From positions 1,426,001-1,490,000 of the forward strand of contig NC_022567.1 of the NCBI RefSeq assembly GCF_000478885.1: a DNA stretch of 64,000 nucleotides, written 5' to 3'. Under the pieces are notes generated by a model that saw nothing but the letters and a program-made list of their open reading frames with translations, ran no database searches and was not told the DNA's origin. This document shows, in pieces, positions 43,858 to 52,994 of this stretch. The first letter of the stretch is position 1; every line of letters starts with the position of its first letter. This DNA is from Adlercreutzia equolifaciens DSM 19450 (GTDB taxonomy: Bacteria > Actinomycetota > Coriobacteriia > Coriobacteriales > Eggerthellaceae). Both the position numbers and the translations under genes were made by a program.

Positions 43858-43969
43858 AGGCCCTTGCCCTCGCTTTCCCTGATTGCTCGGTATAAAACAA
43901 GGCGGGCGGCACGCACGCGGCCGCCCGCCAGATTGCCTTGGGCGATTATCGCACAGAAGGCCCGCTGCC

Positions 43970-45367
43970 TTACGCAGAAAGAGCCACCTGAGCGCTTCCG
44001 TCGGCGATCTCGACGATCTCGGGGCGCGTCTCGCCGGCGATATCGCTCGCGCGCACCGTGACGGAGGTGGCGCCCTTGTGCTCCGGCAAGTCGTACATGA
44101 CGTCCATGAGCACGCGCTCGCAGATGGAGCGCAGGCCGCGGGCGCCGGTGCCGTGTTCCACCGCCTCATGGGCGATGGCGGAAAGCGCCGCCGGCTCGAA
44201 GGTGAGGCGCGAGTCCTCGAACTCGAACATGCGGGTGTACTGCTTGACGAGCGCGTTCTTCGGCTCGACGAGGATGCGGACGAGATCCTCCTCCGACAGC
44301 TCGTTCAGCGACGTGATGACCGGGATGCGGCCCACGAACTCGGGGATCATGCCGTACTTGTTCAAGTCCTCCGGCAGCACCTTCTTCAGAAGCTCGGCCT
44401 CGGACTCCTTCTTGGAGGCGGGCAGCTCGCTGGCGAAGCCGAGGGACGTGGTTCCCACGCGCTGGGCCACGATGTCGGCCAGGCCCACGAAGGCACCGCC
44501 CAGAATGAACAGGATGTTCGTCGTGTCGATGGGGATGAGCTCCTGCTGGGGATGCTTGCGGCCGCCCTGGGGAGGCACGCTCGCCTCGCAGCCCTCGACG
44601 ATCTTGAGGAGCGCCTGCTGGACGCCCTCGCCGGACACGTCGCGGGTGATGGAGAGGTTCTCGGCCTTGCGGGCGATCTTGTCGATCTCGTCGATGTAGA
44701 TGATGCCGATCTCGGCCCGGGGCACCTCGAAGTCGGCGGCGGTGATGAGCTTGAGCAGGATGTTCTCCACGTCCTCGCCCACATATCCCGCCTCGGTGAG
44801 CGTGGTGGCATCCGCGATGGCGAAGGGCACCTTCAGCGTGCGGGCCAGCGTCTGGGCCAGAAGCGTCTTGCCCGAGCCCGTGGGGCCGATGAGCATGATG
44901 TTCGACTTGGCCAGCTCCACGTCGCCCTCCTGGGCGGCGGCGCCCATGGAGATGCGCTTGTAGTGGTTGTAGACGGCCACGGAAAGGGCGCGCTTGGCCT
45001 CCTCCTGGCCGACGACGTGCTCCGAGAGGCGCGCGTACAGCTCGTGGGGCGTGGGAAGATCCCCCAGCACCTCGGCCGGCGACGGGGCGTTGTCGACCAC
45101 GGGGCTCGCCTGGCGCTCGACCTGGGCGGCCGGCGGGTTCATCCAGCCCATGCGGCGGGGGTCGTCCTCCAGCATCTCCACCTCCTGGGCCATGGCGTAG
45201 CCCATGTCCCGCATCATGGCGTCGGCGCACACCGAGATGCACTCGTCGCAGATGTAGATGCCGTTGGGGCCGGAGATCATGGCGTTGACCTGGTCTCCGG
45301 TCTTGCCACAGAAGGCGCAGAAATAATTGGTGTCAGTGGGGCCGTAATTGTCGTGACGATGGTTCAT
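43970..45367 (-). CDS. clpX: ATP-dependent Clp protease ATP-binding subunit ClpX
   Basis: 465 residues. Zinc-binding domain FCAFCGKTGDQV / ICDECISVC, Walker A LIGPTGSGKTLLAQ, Walker B IIYIDEIDKIARK, pore loop GYVGEDVENIL, IGF-type ClpP loop LGFASELPASKK, and sensor-2 GARGLRSICER. The linker between zinc domain and AAA+ core is longer than in E. coli. It unfolds substrates into ClpP and starts 6 bases after clpP. Confidence 0.97.
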   Translation of the reverse strand: MNHRHDNYGPTDTNYFCAFCGKTGDQVNAMISGPNGIYICDECISVCADAMMRDMGYAMAQEVEMLEDDPRRMGWMNPPAAQVERQASPVVDNAPSPAEVLGDLPTPHELYARLSEHVVGQEEAKRALSVAVYNHYKRISMGAAAQEGDVELAKSNIMLIGPTGSGKTLLAQTLARTLKVPFAIADATTLTEAGYVGEDVENILLKLITAADFEVPRAEIGIIYIDEIDKIARKAENLSITRDVSGEGVQQALLKIVEGCEASVPPQGGRKHPQQELIPIDTTNILFILGGAFVGLADIVAQRVGTTSLGFASELPASKKESEAELLKKVLPEDLNKYGMIPEFVGRIPVITSLNELSEEDLVRILVEPKNALVKQYTRMFEFEDSRLTFEPAALSAIAHEAVEHGTGARGLRSICERVLMDVMYDLPEHKGATSVTVRASDIAGETRPEIVEIADGSAQVALSA

Positions 45368-45373
45368 GGGGTC

Positions 45374-46006
45374 TTATTCGCTCTTCTTCTCTCCGGGCAT
45401 GGCGCCGTGATGGTAGATGATCTCGTCGACGAGGCCGTATTCCTTGGCCTCCTCCGCGGTCATGTAGTTGTCGCGCTCGGTATCGAGCTGAATCTTCTCG
45501 ATGGACTGGCCGGTGTTCTCGGACAGGATCTTGTTCAGGCGCTTGCGCGTCTTCAGCATGAAGTCGGCCACGATGGCGATCTCCGTCTGCTGGCCCTGGG
45601 CGCCGCCGAGCGGCTGGTGGATGAGCACCATGGAGTTCGGCAGCACGAAGCGCTTGCCCTTGGTGCCCGAGGAGAGGAGCACCGCGGCCATGGAGGCGCA
45701 CTCGCCGATGCAGATGGTGGACACGTCGCACTTGATGAAGTTCATGGTGTCCAGAATGCCGAGGCCGGCCGTGACCGAGCCGCCGGGCGAGTTGATGTAC
45801 AGGGAGATGTCCTTGTCCGGATCGGTGGCCTCCAGGTGCAAAAGCTGGGCCACCACGGAGTTGGCCACGTGGTCGTCGATCTGCTCGCCCAGGAAGATGA
45901 TGCGGTCGTTGAGCAGGCGGCTGTAGATGTCGTAGCTGCGCTCGCCGCGCGGCGACTGCTCGATGACGTAGGGGATGAGGGCGTTGTTCACGCGTTCGAT
46001 GCCCAT
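45374..46006 (-). CDS. clpP: ATP-dependent Clp protease proteolytic subunit
   Basis: 210 residues; catalytic triad Ser105 (GECASMAAVLLSSG), His130 (MVLIHQPLGG) and the Asp in QLDTERDNYMTAEEA. The oligomer signature INSPGGSVTAGLGILDTM is present. The ATG at 46006 (MGIERVNNALIPYV) is chosen for normal length and GAGG upstream; the frame opens 29 codons earlier. Forms the barrel protease with ClpX. Confidence 0.96.
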   Translation of the reverse strand: MGIERVNNALIPYVIEQSPRGERSYDIYSRLLNDRIIFLGEQIDDHVANSVVAQLLHLEATDPDKDISLYINSPGGSVTAGLGILDTMNFIKCDVSTICIGECASMAAVLLSSGTKGKRFVLPNSMVLIHQPLGGAQGQQTEIAIVADFMLKTRKRLNKILSENTGQSIEKIQLDTERDNYMTAEEAKEYGLVDEIIYHHGAMPGEKKSE

Positions 46007-46112
46007 AGATACCTCGCTTTCGTAAATAGGGCCGCTCGCAGCGGCCTCCACATAGTTCAAGATCATATTGCTATACATCCGTTCGCAGCGCAAGACTCCT
46101 AGCGAAAATAGC

Positions 46113-46140
46113 AGAAGGGGCGGTGAGACCCGCCCCTTCG
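46113..46140 (-). terminator. Terminator between tig and clpP
   Basis: AAGGGGCGG-GTCTCA-CCGCCCCTT on the minus strand, followed by CTGCTATTTTC. It lies just after tig and limits read-through into clpP. Confidence 0.72.
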
Positions 46141-46160
46141 AAAACGTGCCAGCCGGAAAG

Positions 46161-47561
46161 CTACTCGGCGGCCTCTTCGGCCTCGTCCTTCTTGGCGGCC
46201 TTCTTCTTCGCCGGCTTCTTCGCGGCCTTCTTCTCCTCAGCGGCCTTGGCGGCGAAGTCCACCTCGGTCACGCTCGCGTTCTCCATGAGATCCTCGATGG
46301 CCTTCTGGCGCAAAAGACCCGTGCGGATGAGGTGCAGACGGCCGGCGTCGCGCCACTCCTGCTCCAGCGCCGCGGGATCCTCCACGCCGGTCTTGGCGAA
46401 CTCGGCGGCGACGTCCGCATCGGTGATCTCCATGTTGTTGTGGCGAGCCCAGGCCTCGAGCGCGAGCTCTTCCTTCACCTGGTCGGCAGACTGGGCCTTC
46501 AGGTCGGCCTTGAACTGATCGGGCGTGATGTTCTGGCTGGCCAGATAGGCGTCGAAGGTCATGCCGGCCTGCTGCAGCTGGCCGAAGAAGTCCTGGAGCA
46601 GCGACGTCTCGGCCTGCTCAACCAGGGACTCGGGCACGTCGCCCTCGACGCGGTCGCGCAGCTCGACCATGATGTTGTTCTCCTTGATGCGCGGCATCAG
46701 CGAGCTCTTCTGCATATCCAGCGACTCCTTGATGCGCTCGCGCATGTCCTCGACGGACTCGAAGCCCATCTTCTCCTTGGCCCACTCGTCGGTGACCTCG
46801 GGCGTGACCTTCTTCTTCACCACGTTGCAGGTGACCTCGAAGGTAACGGGCTTGCCCGCCTGACCGGCCAGAAGCACGGCCGTCTCGTCCTCGGGAATCT
46901 CGAGCGTGAACTCTTTGGTCTGGCCCTTCTTCATGCCGAGGATCTCCTCGTCGAAGGCCTCGGAGAACATGCCGGTGCCCGGGCCGTACAGACGGGACTC
47001 GCTCGTGAGCGCGGCGATCTCGTTGCCGTCGGCGTCGGTGGCCTTCATGGTGAGGTCGGCGTAGTTCTCCGGCTTCATCTTGGTGGCGGCAGAAGCGTCC
47101 TCATAGTCGGTGTAGTGCTCGGCCATGGCCTCGACCTGCTCGTCGATCTCGGCATCGGTGGCCTCGGCGAAGGGCATCTCGATGGCCACGGGCTCGTAGC
47201 TGGTAAGCTCTACCTCGGGGCGCAGCTCGATGGTGAAGGAGTACTCGTAGGGCTCGCCAGCCTTCACGATCTCGTTGGTCTCCATGACCGGGCCGCCCAC
47301 CGGGGCGAGCTTGGCCTCGTCGATCGCGGCCGTCCACGTGCCGTTCAGCAGCTCCTCGGTGACGGTGCCGACGACCGCCTCGGCGCCGAGGGCGTTGTCG
47401 ATAACCGGGCGCGGGGCCTTGCCCTTGCGGAATCCCGGGAAGTTGTACTTGCGAGCGAAGTCCTTGTAGGTTTTCTTGATGCGGCCGTCGATATCGGCGG
47501 CGTCCACCGTGACGGTGACCTTGACCTTGTTGCCCTCCAGGGACTCAACCTTAGTTTCCAC
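46161..47561 (-). CDS. tig: Trigger factor
   Basis: 466 residues: ribosome-binding domain with KYNFPGFRKGKAPRPVID, a PPIase (FKBP-like) middle, a helical C-terminal chaperone domain, then a Lys/Ala-rich tail (KKAAKKPAKKKAAKK). The GTG at 47561 (METKVESLEGNKVKV) is preferred because GGAGG lies eight bases upstream and the N-terminus then matches homologues. An ATG five codons earlier (47576) is the alternative. It is upstream of clpP-clpX as in many bacteria. Confidence 0.95.
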   Translation of the reverse strand: METKVESLEGNKVKVTVTVDAADIDGRIKKTYKDFARKYNFPGFRKGKAPRPVIDNALGAEAVVGTVTEELLNGTWTAAIDEAKLAPVGGPVMETNEIVKAGEPYEYSFTIELRPEVELTSYEPVAIEMPFAEATDAEIDEQVEAMAEHYTDYEDASAATKMKPENYADLTMKATDADGNEIAALTSESRLYGPGTGMFSEAFDEEILGMKKGQTKEFTLEIPEDETAVLLAGQAGKPVTFEVTCNVVKKKVTPEVTDEWAKEKMGFESVEDMRERIKESLDMQKSSLMPRIKENNIMVELRDRVEGDVPESLVEQAETSLLQDFFGQLQQAGMTFDAYLASQNITPDQFKADLKAQSADQVKEELALEAWARHNNMEITDADVAAEFAKTGVEDPAALEQEWRDAGRLHLIRTGLLRQKAIEDLMENASVTEVDFAAKAAEEKKAAKKPAKKKAAKKDEAEEAAE

Positions 47562-47716
47562 GAATAGTTCCTCCATCGTTTCCTGACACGTTACGGGCTT
47601 ATCGCCCGCGCGAACACTTCCTCGGCGATCCGCCACGGGAATCCGCCGCGGAAGCGCACGGTTCGCTATTATGCCACAACCCTCCCACAGTGGCTACACG
47701 TCACTGAGACCATGAC

Positions 47717-47748
47717 ACAAAAAAGAGACGCGGGGCATCCCGCGTCTC
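47717..47748 (-). terminator. Terminator after the 47826-48362 gene
   Basis: GAGACGCGGG-ATGC-CCCGCGTCTC followed by TTTTTTG on the minus strand. Confidence 0.9.
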
Positions 47749-47825
47749 CCAGGAGCGTCGATTCGACGTACTCTGGCGATCCCCGCCCGTCCCAAGCAGG
47801 GCACTGGGACTCTGTAGGCCGACGC

Positions 47826-48362
47826 TTAGGCCTCGCTTTTGCCGGAGCGCACGACGTAGCAGATCGTGATGTACCCGGCGACGGCCCCGGCGCAAGCGCA
47901 CACAAGGCCCTTGAGCAGCATAAGGCCCGTCACGGTAAGCGGCAGCGGCAGAAGCACGCAGGCGAAAGCGCCGACGCCCATCAGCGAGACGGTGGCGGCA
48001 ACCGTTGCCACGAGCAATGCCGGAGCGTAGCTCGCCGGCACGAGAGACGCCGCGCCGCCGAGATTGGCGACATTCGGCCCGGAGAAAACGCCCTTGCGCA
48101 GATCCATGCGGGTGAGCGGCACCACGATGACGAACAGCAGAATGCCGAGCAGAACCCCCGTAAGCGCGAAGTCATGGAAGATGTCGGCCTCGCTGAAGAG
48201 GAGCTCGGGCTCGGACAGGTGCATAAGATAGAAAATAACCGCATTGATGATGCCGTTGATGATGCCGTAACCGACGATGCACTTATTCAGCAAGTATGAA
48301 TTGAACGGCTTAGCGGACCGCGTCGGCGCCGCGGGCGCCGAGCCAGCCATTGACTTTGCCAT
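47826..48362 (-). CDS. Four-helix membrane protein, tandem paralogue B (function unknown)
   Basis: 178 residues with four hydrophobic segments and conserved islands shared with its neighbour: NKCIVGYGIINGIINAVIF, VPLTRMDLRKGVF, and MLLKGLVCACAGAVAGYITI. The ATG at 48362 has AAAGGA upstream. It is not recognised as a named family. It lies downstream of paralogue A, separated by 294 bases. Confidence 0.78.
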   Translation of the reverse strand: MAKSMAGSAPAAPTRSAKPFNSYLLNKCIVGYGIINGIINAVIFYLMHLSEPELLFSEADIFHDFALTGVLLGILLFVIVVPLTRMDLRKGVFSGPNVANLGGAASLVPASYAPALLVATVAATVSLMGVGAFACVLLPLPLTVTGLMLLKGLVCACAGAVAGYITICYVVRSGKSEA

Positions 48363-48656
48363 GAGCATTCCTTTCATCGGGATCTTCGCCTGCCGGCACA
48401 ACTTGCCGAAGTCGCCCGGCGCCTCTCAGTATGGACGTCGCCCTGATGTCATCGGCGAAAACCCGGAATGCCGTTACGGAAGGGTGGGCACGGAGGAACC
48501 TTAGGGGCAACCTTGCCACCGGCGGGCCACCGATTCGTTCCCGACCTGTTTCGACAAGCAGCCCCGCGCCTCGCTTGAAACAAAGCGCGCCCGCCGGGAA
48601 CGGCCTCTCGCAAGACCGATCTCGACGGGCGCAAGCGCAGATCCGAGCAGATTGCC

Positions 48657-49217
48657 CTAGAGCGCTGCCTCGGCAGTCTTGGAGGCCATGGCGGCCGCCA
48701 CCTCGTCGGCCTTCTGCTGGCCGCGCACCACAAAGCTGATGGTGAACCAGCCGGCGACCGCGCCGCCCAAAGCACACACCAGGCCCTTGAGGAACATCAT
48801 GCCGGTCACGGTAGCGCCGGCGGCCGGCAATGCCAAGGAAAGAAGGGCGCCGGCACCGGTCATGACCACCGCGGCGAGCGCGCCCACGCCGAGAATGGAG
48901 ACCGCGTAGGACGAGGAGACGAGCGGAAAGGCACCGCCCGCCGCACCGGGCAGGGAGAAAACGCCCTTGCGCAGATCCATGCGGGTGAGCGGCACGACGC
49001 AGGCGAACAGCAGCATGCCGAGGAGAAGGCCGGTGAAGGCGAGGTCGTGCACGATGTCGTGCATGCCGAACATCGCATCGGGAGCACCGGCGTTGATGCC
49101 GGCGAAGATGGCCGCGTTGATGATGCCGTTCACCACGCCGTAGCCGATGAGGCACTTGTTCAGCGCGTAGGACTTGAAGGACTTGGGGGCTTTCGGGGTC
49201 TTGGAGGTCTTTGCCAT
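48657..49217 (-). CDS. Four-helix membrane protein, tandem paralogue A (function unknown)
   Basis: 186 residues. Same layout as the gene at 47826: NKCLIGYGVVNGIINAAIF, VPLTRMDLRKGVF, MFLKGLVCALGGAVAGWFTI. The shared charged loop TRMDLRKGVF between helices 2 and 3 probably faces the cytoplasm and is the best family tag. The ATG at 49217 has AAAGGA eight bases upstream; the frame opens further up without support. It is divergent to the MFS gene at 49494. Confidence 0.78.
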   Translation of the reverse strand: MAKTSKTPKAPKSFKSYALNKCLIGYGVVNGIINAAIFAGINAGAPDAMFGMHDIVHDLAFTGLLLGMLLFACVVPLTRMDLRKGVFSLPGAAGGAFPLVSSSYAVSILGVGALAAVVMTGAGALLSLALPAAGATVTGMMFLKGLVCALGGAVAGWFTISFVVRGQQKADEVAAAMASKTAEAAL

Positions 49218-49355
49218 GAAGTGATTCCTTTCTTCTTGCCATGCTCGTTCGCAAACCGCGCCCCCTCGCATCTTGTCGGGGTGCCGAGAAGGGCCGCGCG
49301 GAAATTGACCGTCGAGCAGTATAGGAACCGGTGTTTCCTTTTCGCACATGAAGCA

Positions 49356-49373
49356 TTTCCGTTGCAACGGAAA
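49356..49373. promoter_or_regulatory. 18-bp perfect palindrome, candidate operator
   Basis: TTTCCGTTGCAACGGAAA is a perfect dyad in the 276-base region between the divergent paralogue A gene and the MFS-amidohydrolase operon. A TACAAT -10-like hexamer lies at about 49405. The centre GTTGCAAC is of the kind bound by LacI/TetR-type dimers. Confidence 0.55.
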
Positions 49374-49493
49374 ACGTTTCACAATCGAAAAGGAAGCAAT
49401 CTTTCTACAATGAGCGCCGCCGAATAACGAAGGGAGCCGACGAGACTACCCTTTTCGGCGTAGACATCCCATCCAAGATTAAAGGAGGACATA

Positions 49494-51179
49494 ATGGCGA
49501 AGAGCAAAGCGACGCATCCCGAGGGGGGTGTTGAGAAGTTCCTCGTGCTGCCCATTATCGTGCTGATTCTGGCGCAGATGGGAACGTCGGGCGACAATGG
49601 CGCGCTCGGCCTCGCCAACCAACAGCTGGTCGACGTGCTCGGTGCGACGACCCCCGACATCCAGCTGGCGAACATGGTGTACTCGCTCATGGCCGGCGCC
49701 TTCATGGTGGCCGGAGGACTCGTGGGCACCATCATCGGCTGGCGCACCAACTTCCGCCTCGGCGCGGCCCTGTGCGCCGCCGGCGAGCTGGTCATGGCGC
49801 TGTCGCCGAACATGACGATCTTCATCTGGGGCGGCCGCATCCTTGTCGGCTTCGGCGCCAGCTTCATGATCCCCTCGGTGCTCGGCCTCATTCCGTTCAT
49901 CTACCATGGCAAAAACCGCGTGCTGGCCTTCGGCTGCATCGGCGCCGCCTCGGGACTGTCGGCCTTCCTGCCGCTGTTCCTGGGCATCGTCATGCAGTTC
50001 GGCGGTTTCCGCATCACCTTCGGCGCCCTGGCCGTGTACTTCGCCCTGGTGCTGCTTCTGTCCTTCAAGCTGCCGGCCATCGAGAAGCCCGCTGAGAAGC
50101 TGAAGTTCGACGGGCTGGGCACGGGCATCGCCGCCACGGGCCTGTTCCTGTTCCTCGTGGGCCTCTCCCGCATCTCCGCCTGGGGCCTCATCGAGCCCTT
50201 CGCCGAGTGCCCCTTCACCATCTTCGGCATCTCCCCGGCCCTGCCCATGGCCGTCCTCGGCCTGATCCTGCTCGTGATCCTGGTGCCGGTGGAGAAGCGC
50301 GTCGAGCAGAAGAACGGCATCGCCCTTCTGCCCCAGTCGTTCCTGAAGACCCCGCAGGTGCGCGCCGGCCTCGTGGCAAGCGCCATCACCTTCTTCTTCA
50401 TGGGCGTCCAGGCGATTCTCCTGTCCCCCTACCTGCAGCTCGTGGCCGGCTGGTCGCCGGTGCTCATGGGCGTCATGGCGCTGGCCGTGGGCATTCCCAC
50501 CTTCATCTTCTCGCTGGGCATCCCGAAGTTTATGCCCAACGCCAACCCGCGCCGCGTCATCCAGGTCGGCTACATCGTGATGGCCAGCGCGTTCATCCCC
50601 ATGGCCTTCTCGCTGCACGGCTCTGAGGTCAACGGGCTCATGTGGGTGGGCCTGGCCGTGGCAGGCGCCGGCGCCGGTATCGTTTCCGCCCAGGCCAACA
50701 ACATCGTGGCCCTGGCCGTCAACGAGCGCGACGCGTCGCAGTCCGGCGGCATCCAGACCACCATGCGCAACGTGGGCCAGGCCATCGGCGTGGCCGCCAT
50801 CGGTGCGGTCCTGCTGTTCGGCATCACCGCCAACATCGACAACGCCATGGCCGACAGCCCCGTCATCACCCCCGAGGTTCGCACCGCCGTGGCCGAGCGC
50901 AACATCTCGCTCATGGGCGACGAGCAGTTCGAGCAGACCATCGCCGACATCCCCATGACCGACGAGCAGCGCACCGAGCTCGTGCAGCTGAACTCCGACG
51001 CCCGCATTCAGTCCACCATCACCTCCTACGTGGTCTCCGGCGTGCTGATCCTGCTCGGCCTGTTCACGACCCGCTGGATCACCATCTTCAAGAAGGAAGA
51101 GGACGGCAAGGAGGAGACCATCGTGGCCGAGACGGCCGACGAGATGCCCTTCGAGCCGGTCGTCGACCGCGAGATGTAA
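49494..51179 (+). CDS. MFS transporter (DHA2-like, about 14 helices)
   Basis: 561 residues; hydrophobic throughout, with the motif-C-like GGRILVGFGASFMIPSVLG. AAAGGAGG precedes the ATG. A ~60-residue extracytoplasmic loop (about 450-515) lies before the last helix. It is closely paralogous to the carrier at 55101: compare GTSGDNGALGLANQQLVDVL with GTSSDSAAMNLATASLVGTL. It precedes an amidohydrolase by 25 bases, suggesting uptake or export of that enzyme's substrate or product. Confidence 0.88.
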   Translation: MAKSKATHPEGGVEKFLVLPIIVLILAQMGTSGDNGALGLANQQLVDVLGATTPDIQLANMVYSLMAGAFMVAGGLVGTIIGWRTNFRLGAALCAAGELVMALSPNMTIFIWGGRILVGFGASFMIPSVLGLIPFIYHGKNRVLAFGCIGAASGLSAFLPLFLGIVMQFGGFRITFGALAVYFALVLLLSFKLPAIEKPAEKLKFDGLGTGIAATGLFLFLVGLSRISAWGLIEPFAECPFTIFGISPALPMAVLGLILLVILVPVEKRVEQKNGIALLPQSFLKTPQVRAGLVASAITFFFMGVQAILLSPYLQLVAGWSPVLMGVMALAVGIPTFIFSLGIPKFMPNANPRRVIQVGYIVMASAFIPMAFSLHGSEVNGLMWVGLAVAGAGAGIVSAQANNIVALAVNERDASQSGGIQTTMRNVGQAIGVAAIGAVLLFGITANIDNAMADSPVITPEVRTAVAERNISLMGDEQFEQTIADIPMTDEQRTELVQLNSDARIQSTITSYVVSGVLILLGLFTTRWITIFKKEEDGKEETIVAETADEMPFEPVVDREM

Positions 51180-51204
51180 CTCGCGCGTGTTTGAAAGGAA
51201 ATTT

Positions 51205-52833
51205 ATGAAACGGCTTTTCACCAACGCCACCTTCGTCACCATGGTCGATGACGTCGACACCGCCGACGCGCTCCTCGTCGACGACGACGGCCGCATCGCC
51301 TACATCGGCGACGCCGAGGAGGGCCGCCGTCTCGCCGACGGCGCCGAGGAGGTGGATCTGGGCGGTGCCGCGGTGCTGCCCGGCCTCATCGACCCGCACA
51401 GCCACTTCACCGGCGCGCTGCAGTACCTGCTGTACGCCGACCTGTCCGAGTGCACCTCCTTCGACGAGATCACTGAGACGCTGAAGAAGTTCGCCGCCGA
51501 GCGCAACATCGGCCCGGACGGCGTCATCATGGGCAACGGCTACGACCAGAACAACCTCGTCGAGCAGCGCCACCCCGACAAGTCCATCCTGAACGCCGTG
51601 TCCACCGACGTGCCCGTGCTCATCACGCACGTGTCCAACCACATGGGCGTGGCCAACGACTGCCTGCTCGAGCTGGCCGGCATCACGCCGACGACACCCG
51701 ATCCGGACGGTGGCCGCTACGGGCGCATCAACGGTTCGGGCGATTTGGACGGCTACGCCGAGGAGCCGGCGGCCATGAACCCGCTCTACGCCGTGACGAC
51801 CCCCCGTCTGGGGCTGGACTTCGCGGCCATGGTGCCCGACATGCAGCGCATCTACCTGGAGCACGGCGTGACCACCTGCCAGGATGGCGCCACCGCCCCC
51901 GACATGGCCGGCGTCCTGGTGAGCCTGGCAAAGGCGGGCCTTCTGAAGATGGACATCGTGAGCTACCCCATGTGGGGCTCGGACGTGATGGCCACGCTCG
52001 CCGACAATGCCGAGTTCGATAGTCAGCACTACACCGGGCACTTCCGCTTCGGCGGCCTGAAGATGTTCCTCGACGGCTCCCCCCAGGGGCTCACCGCCTG
52101 GATGACCGAGCCCTACACGGCCGGCCCCGACGGCGAGAAGGACTGGGTGGCCTACAGCACCATGACCGACGAGGATGCCATCGCCTTCGCGAAGATGGCC
52201 ATTGACTCCAACCACCAGCTTCTGTGCCACTGCAACGGCGACGCAGCTGCCGACCAGCTCTTGCGCGTCTACGAAGCGGCGCGGGACGCTTCGGACAACC
52301 CGGAGAAGATGGCCCTGCGCCCGGTGATGATCCACGCCCAGACGGCGCGCACCGACCAGTACGAGAAGATGGCCGAGATCGGCATGATCCCCTCGATCTT
52401 CGCCTCCCACGTCTGGTACTGGGGCGACGCCCACCTGCGGAACTTAGGACCGGTGCGCGGCGGCCGCGTGAGCGCCTGTGGCGATGCCGAGCGGGCGGGG
52501 CTGCCCTTCACGTTGCACACCGACACCCCGGTGCTGCGCCCGAACCTGCTAGAGGCCGCCTGGTGCGCCGTGAACCGCATCACCAAGGCCGGCGTCCAGC
52601 TCGACGAGGACCAGAAGGTGACGCCGTATGCGGCCATGCGCGCCATCACCTACAACGGCGCCTACCAGTACGGCGAGGAGGCCGATAAGGGCACCCTCGA
52701 GACCGGCAAGCTGGCCGACCTCGTGGTGCTCGACCGCAACCCCTTGGCCGTCGACCCGCGCGAGATCCGCGACATTCAGGTGCTCGCCACCATCAAAGAG
52801 GGCGAGACCCTCTACGAGCGCGACGCAAAGTAG
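51205..52833 (+). CDS. Amidohydrolase family 3 (YtcJ-like) metal-dependent hydrolase
   Basis: 542 residues. TIM-barrel amidohydrolase: LPGLIDPHSHFTGA (first metal His pair), LLCHCNGDAAADQLL, MIHAQTARTDQYEKM, and the late Asp in FTLHTDTPVLRP. The C-terminal GTLETGKLADLVVLDRNP is the composite-domain signature. The ATG at 51205 has GAAAGGAAA upstream. It hydrolyses an unknown amide/ester/cyclic imide, and is co-transcribed with the MFS carrier. Confidence 0.88.
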   Translation: MKRLFTNATFVTMVDDVDTADALLVDDDGRIAYIGDAEEGRRLADGAEEVDLGGAAVLPGLIDPHSHFTGALQYLLYADLSECTSFDEITETLKKFAAERNIGPDGVIMGNGYDQNNLVEQRHPDKSILNAVSTDVPVLITHVSNHMGVANDCLLELAGITPTTPDPDGGRYGRINGSGDLDGYAEEPAAMNPLYAVTTPRLGLDFAAMVPDMQRIYLEHGVTTCQDGATAPDMAGVLVSLAKAGLLKMDIVSYPMWGSDVMATLADNAEFDSQHYTGHFRFGGLKMFLDGSPQGLTAWMTEPYTAGPDGEKDWVAYSTMTDEDAIAFAKMAIDSNHQLLCHCNGDAAADQLLRVYEAARDASDNPEKMALRPVMIHAQTARTDQYEKMAEIGMIPSIFASHVWYWGDAHLRNLGPVRGGRVSACGDAERAGLPFTLHTDTPVLRPNLLEAAWCAVNRITKAGVQLDEDQKVTPYAAMRAITYNGAYQYGEEADKGTLETGKLADLVVLDRNPLAVDPREIRDIQVLATIKEGETLYERDAK

Positions 52834-52869
52834 CGGCAGCCGATCGATCGAGGAAACCGACCGAAGCAG

Positions 52870-52900
52870 AAAGGGAGGCGCGAGCCTCCCTTTCTTTCTG
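52870..52900 (+). terminator. Terminator after the amidohydrolase gene
   Basis: AAAGGGAGGC-GCGA-GCCTCCCTTT followed by CTTTCT on the plus strand, 37 bases past the stop. Confidence 0.85.
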
Positions 52901-52994
52901 CCATCCGGCCCGTGGCCCGAAAGCGCCCTCCGAGCAGGCCGCCGCACCCGCGCCGAATCAGCCGACTCCCTTCCGGGCCGCCCCGGTCTCGCTC

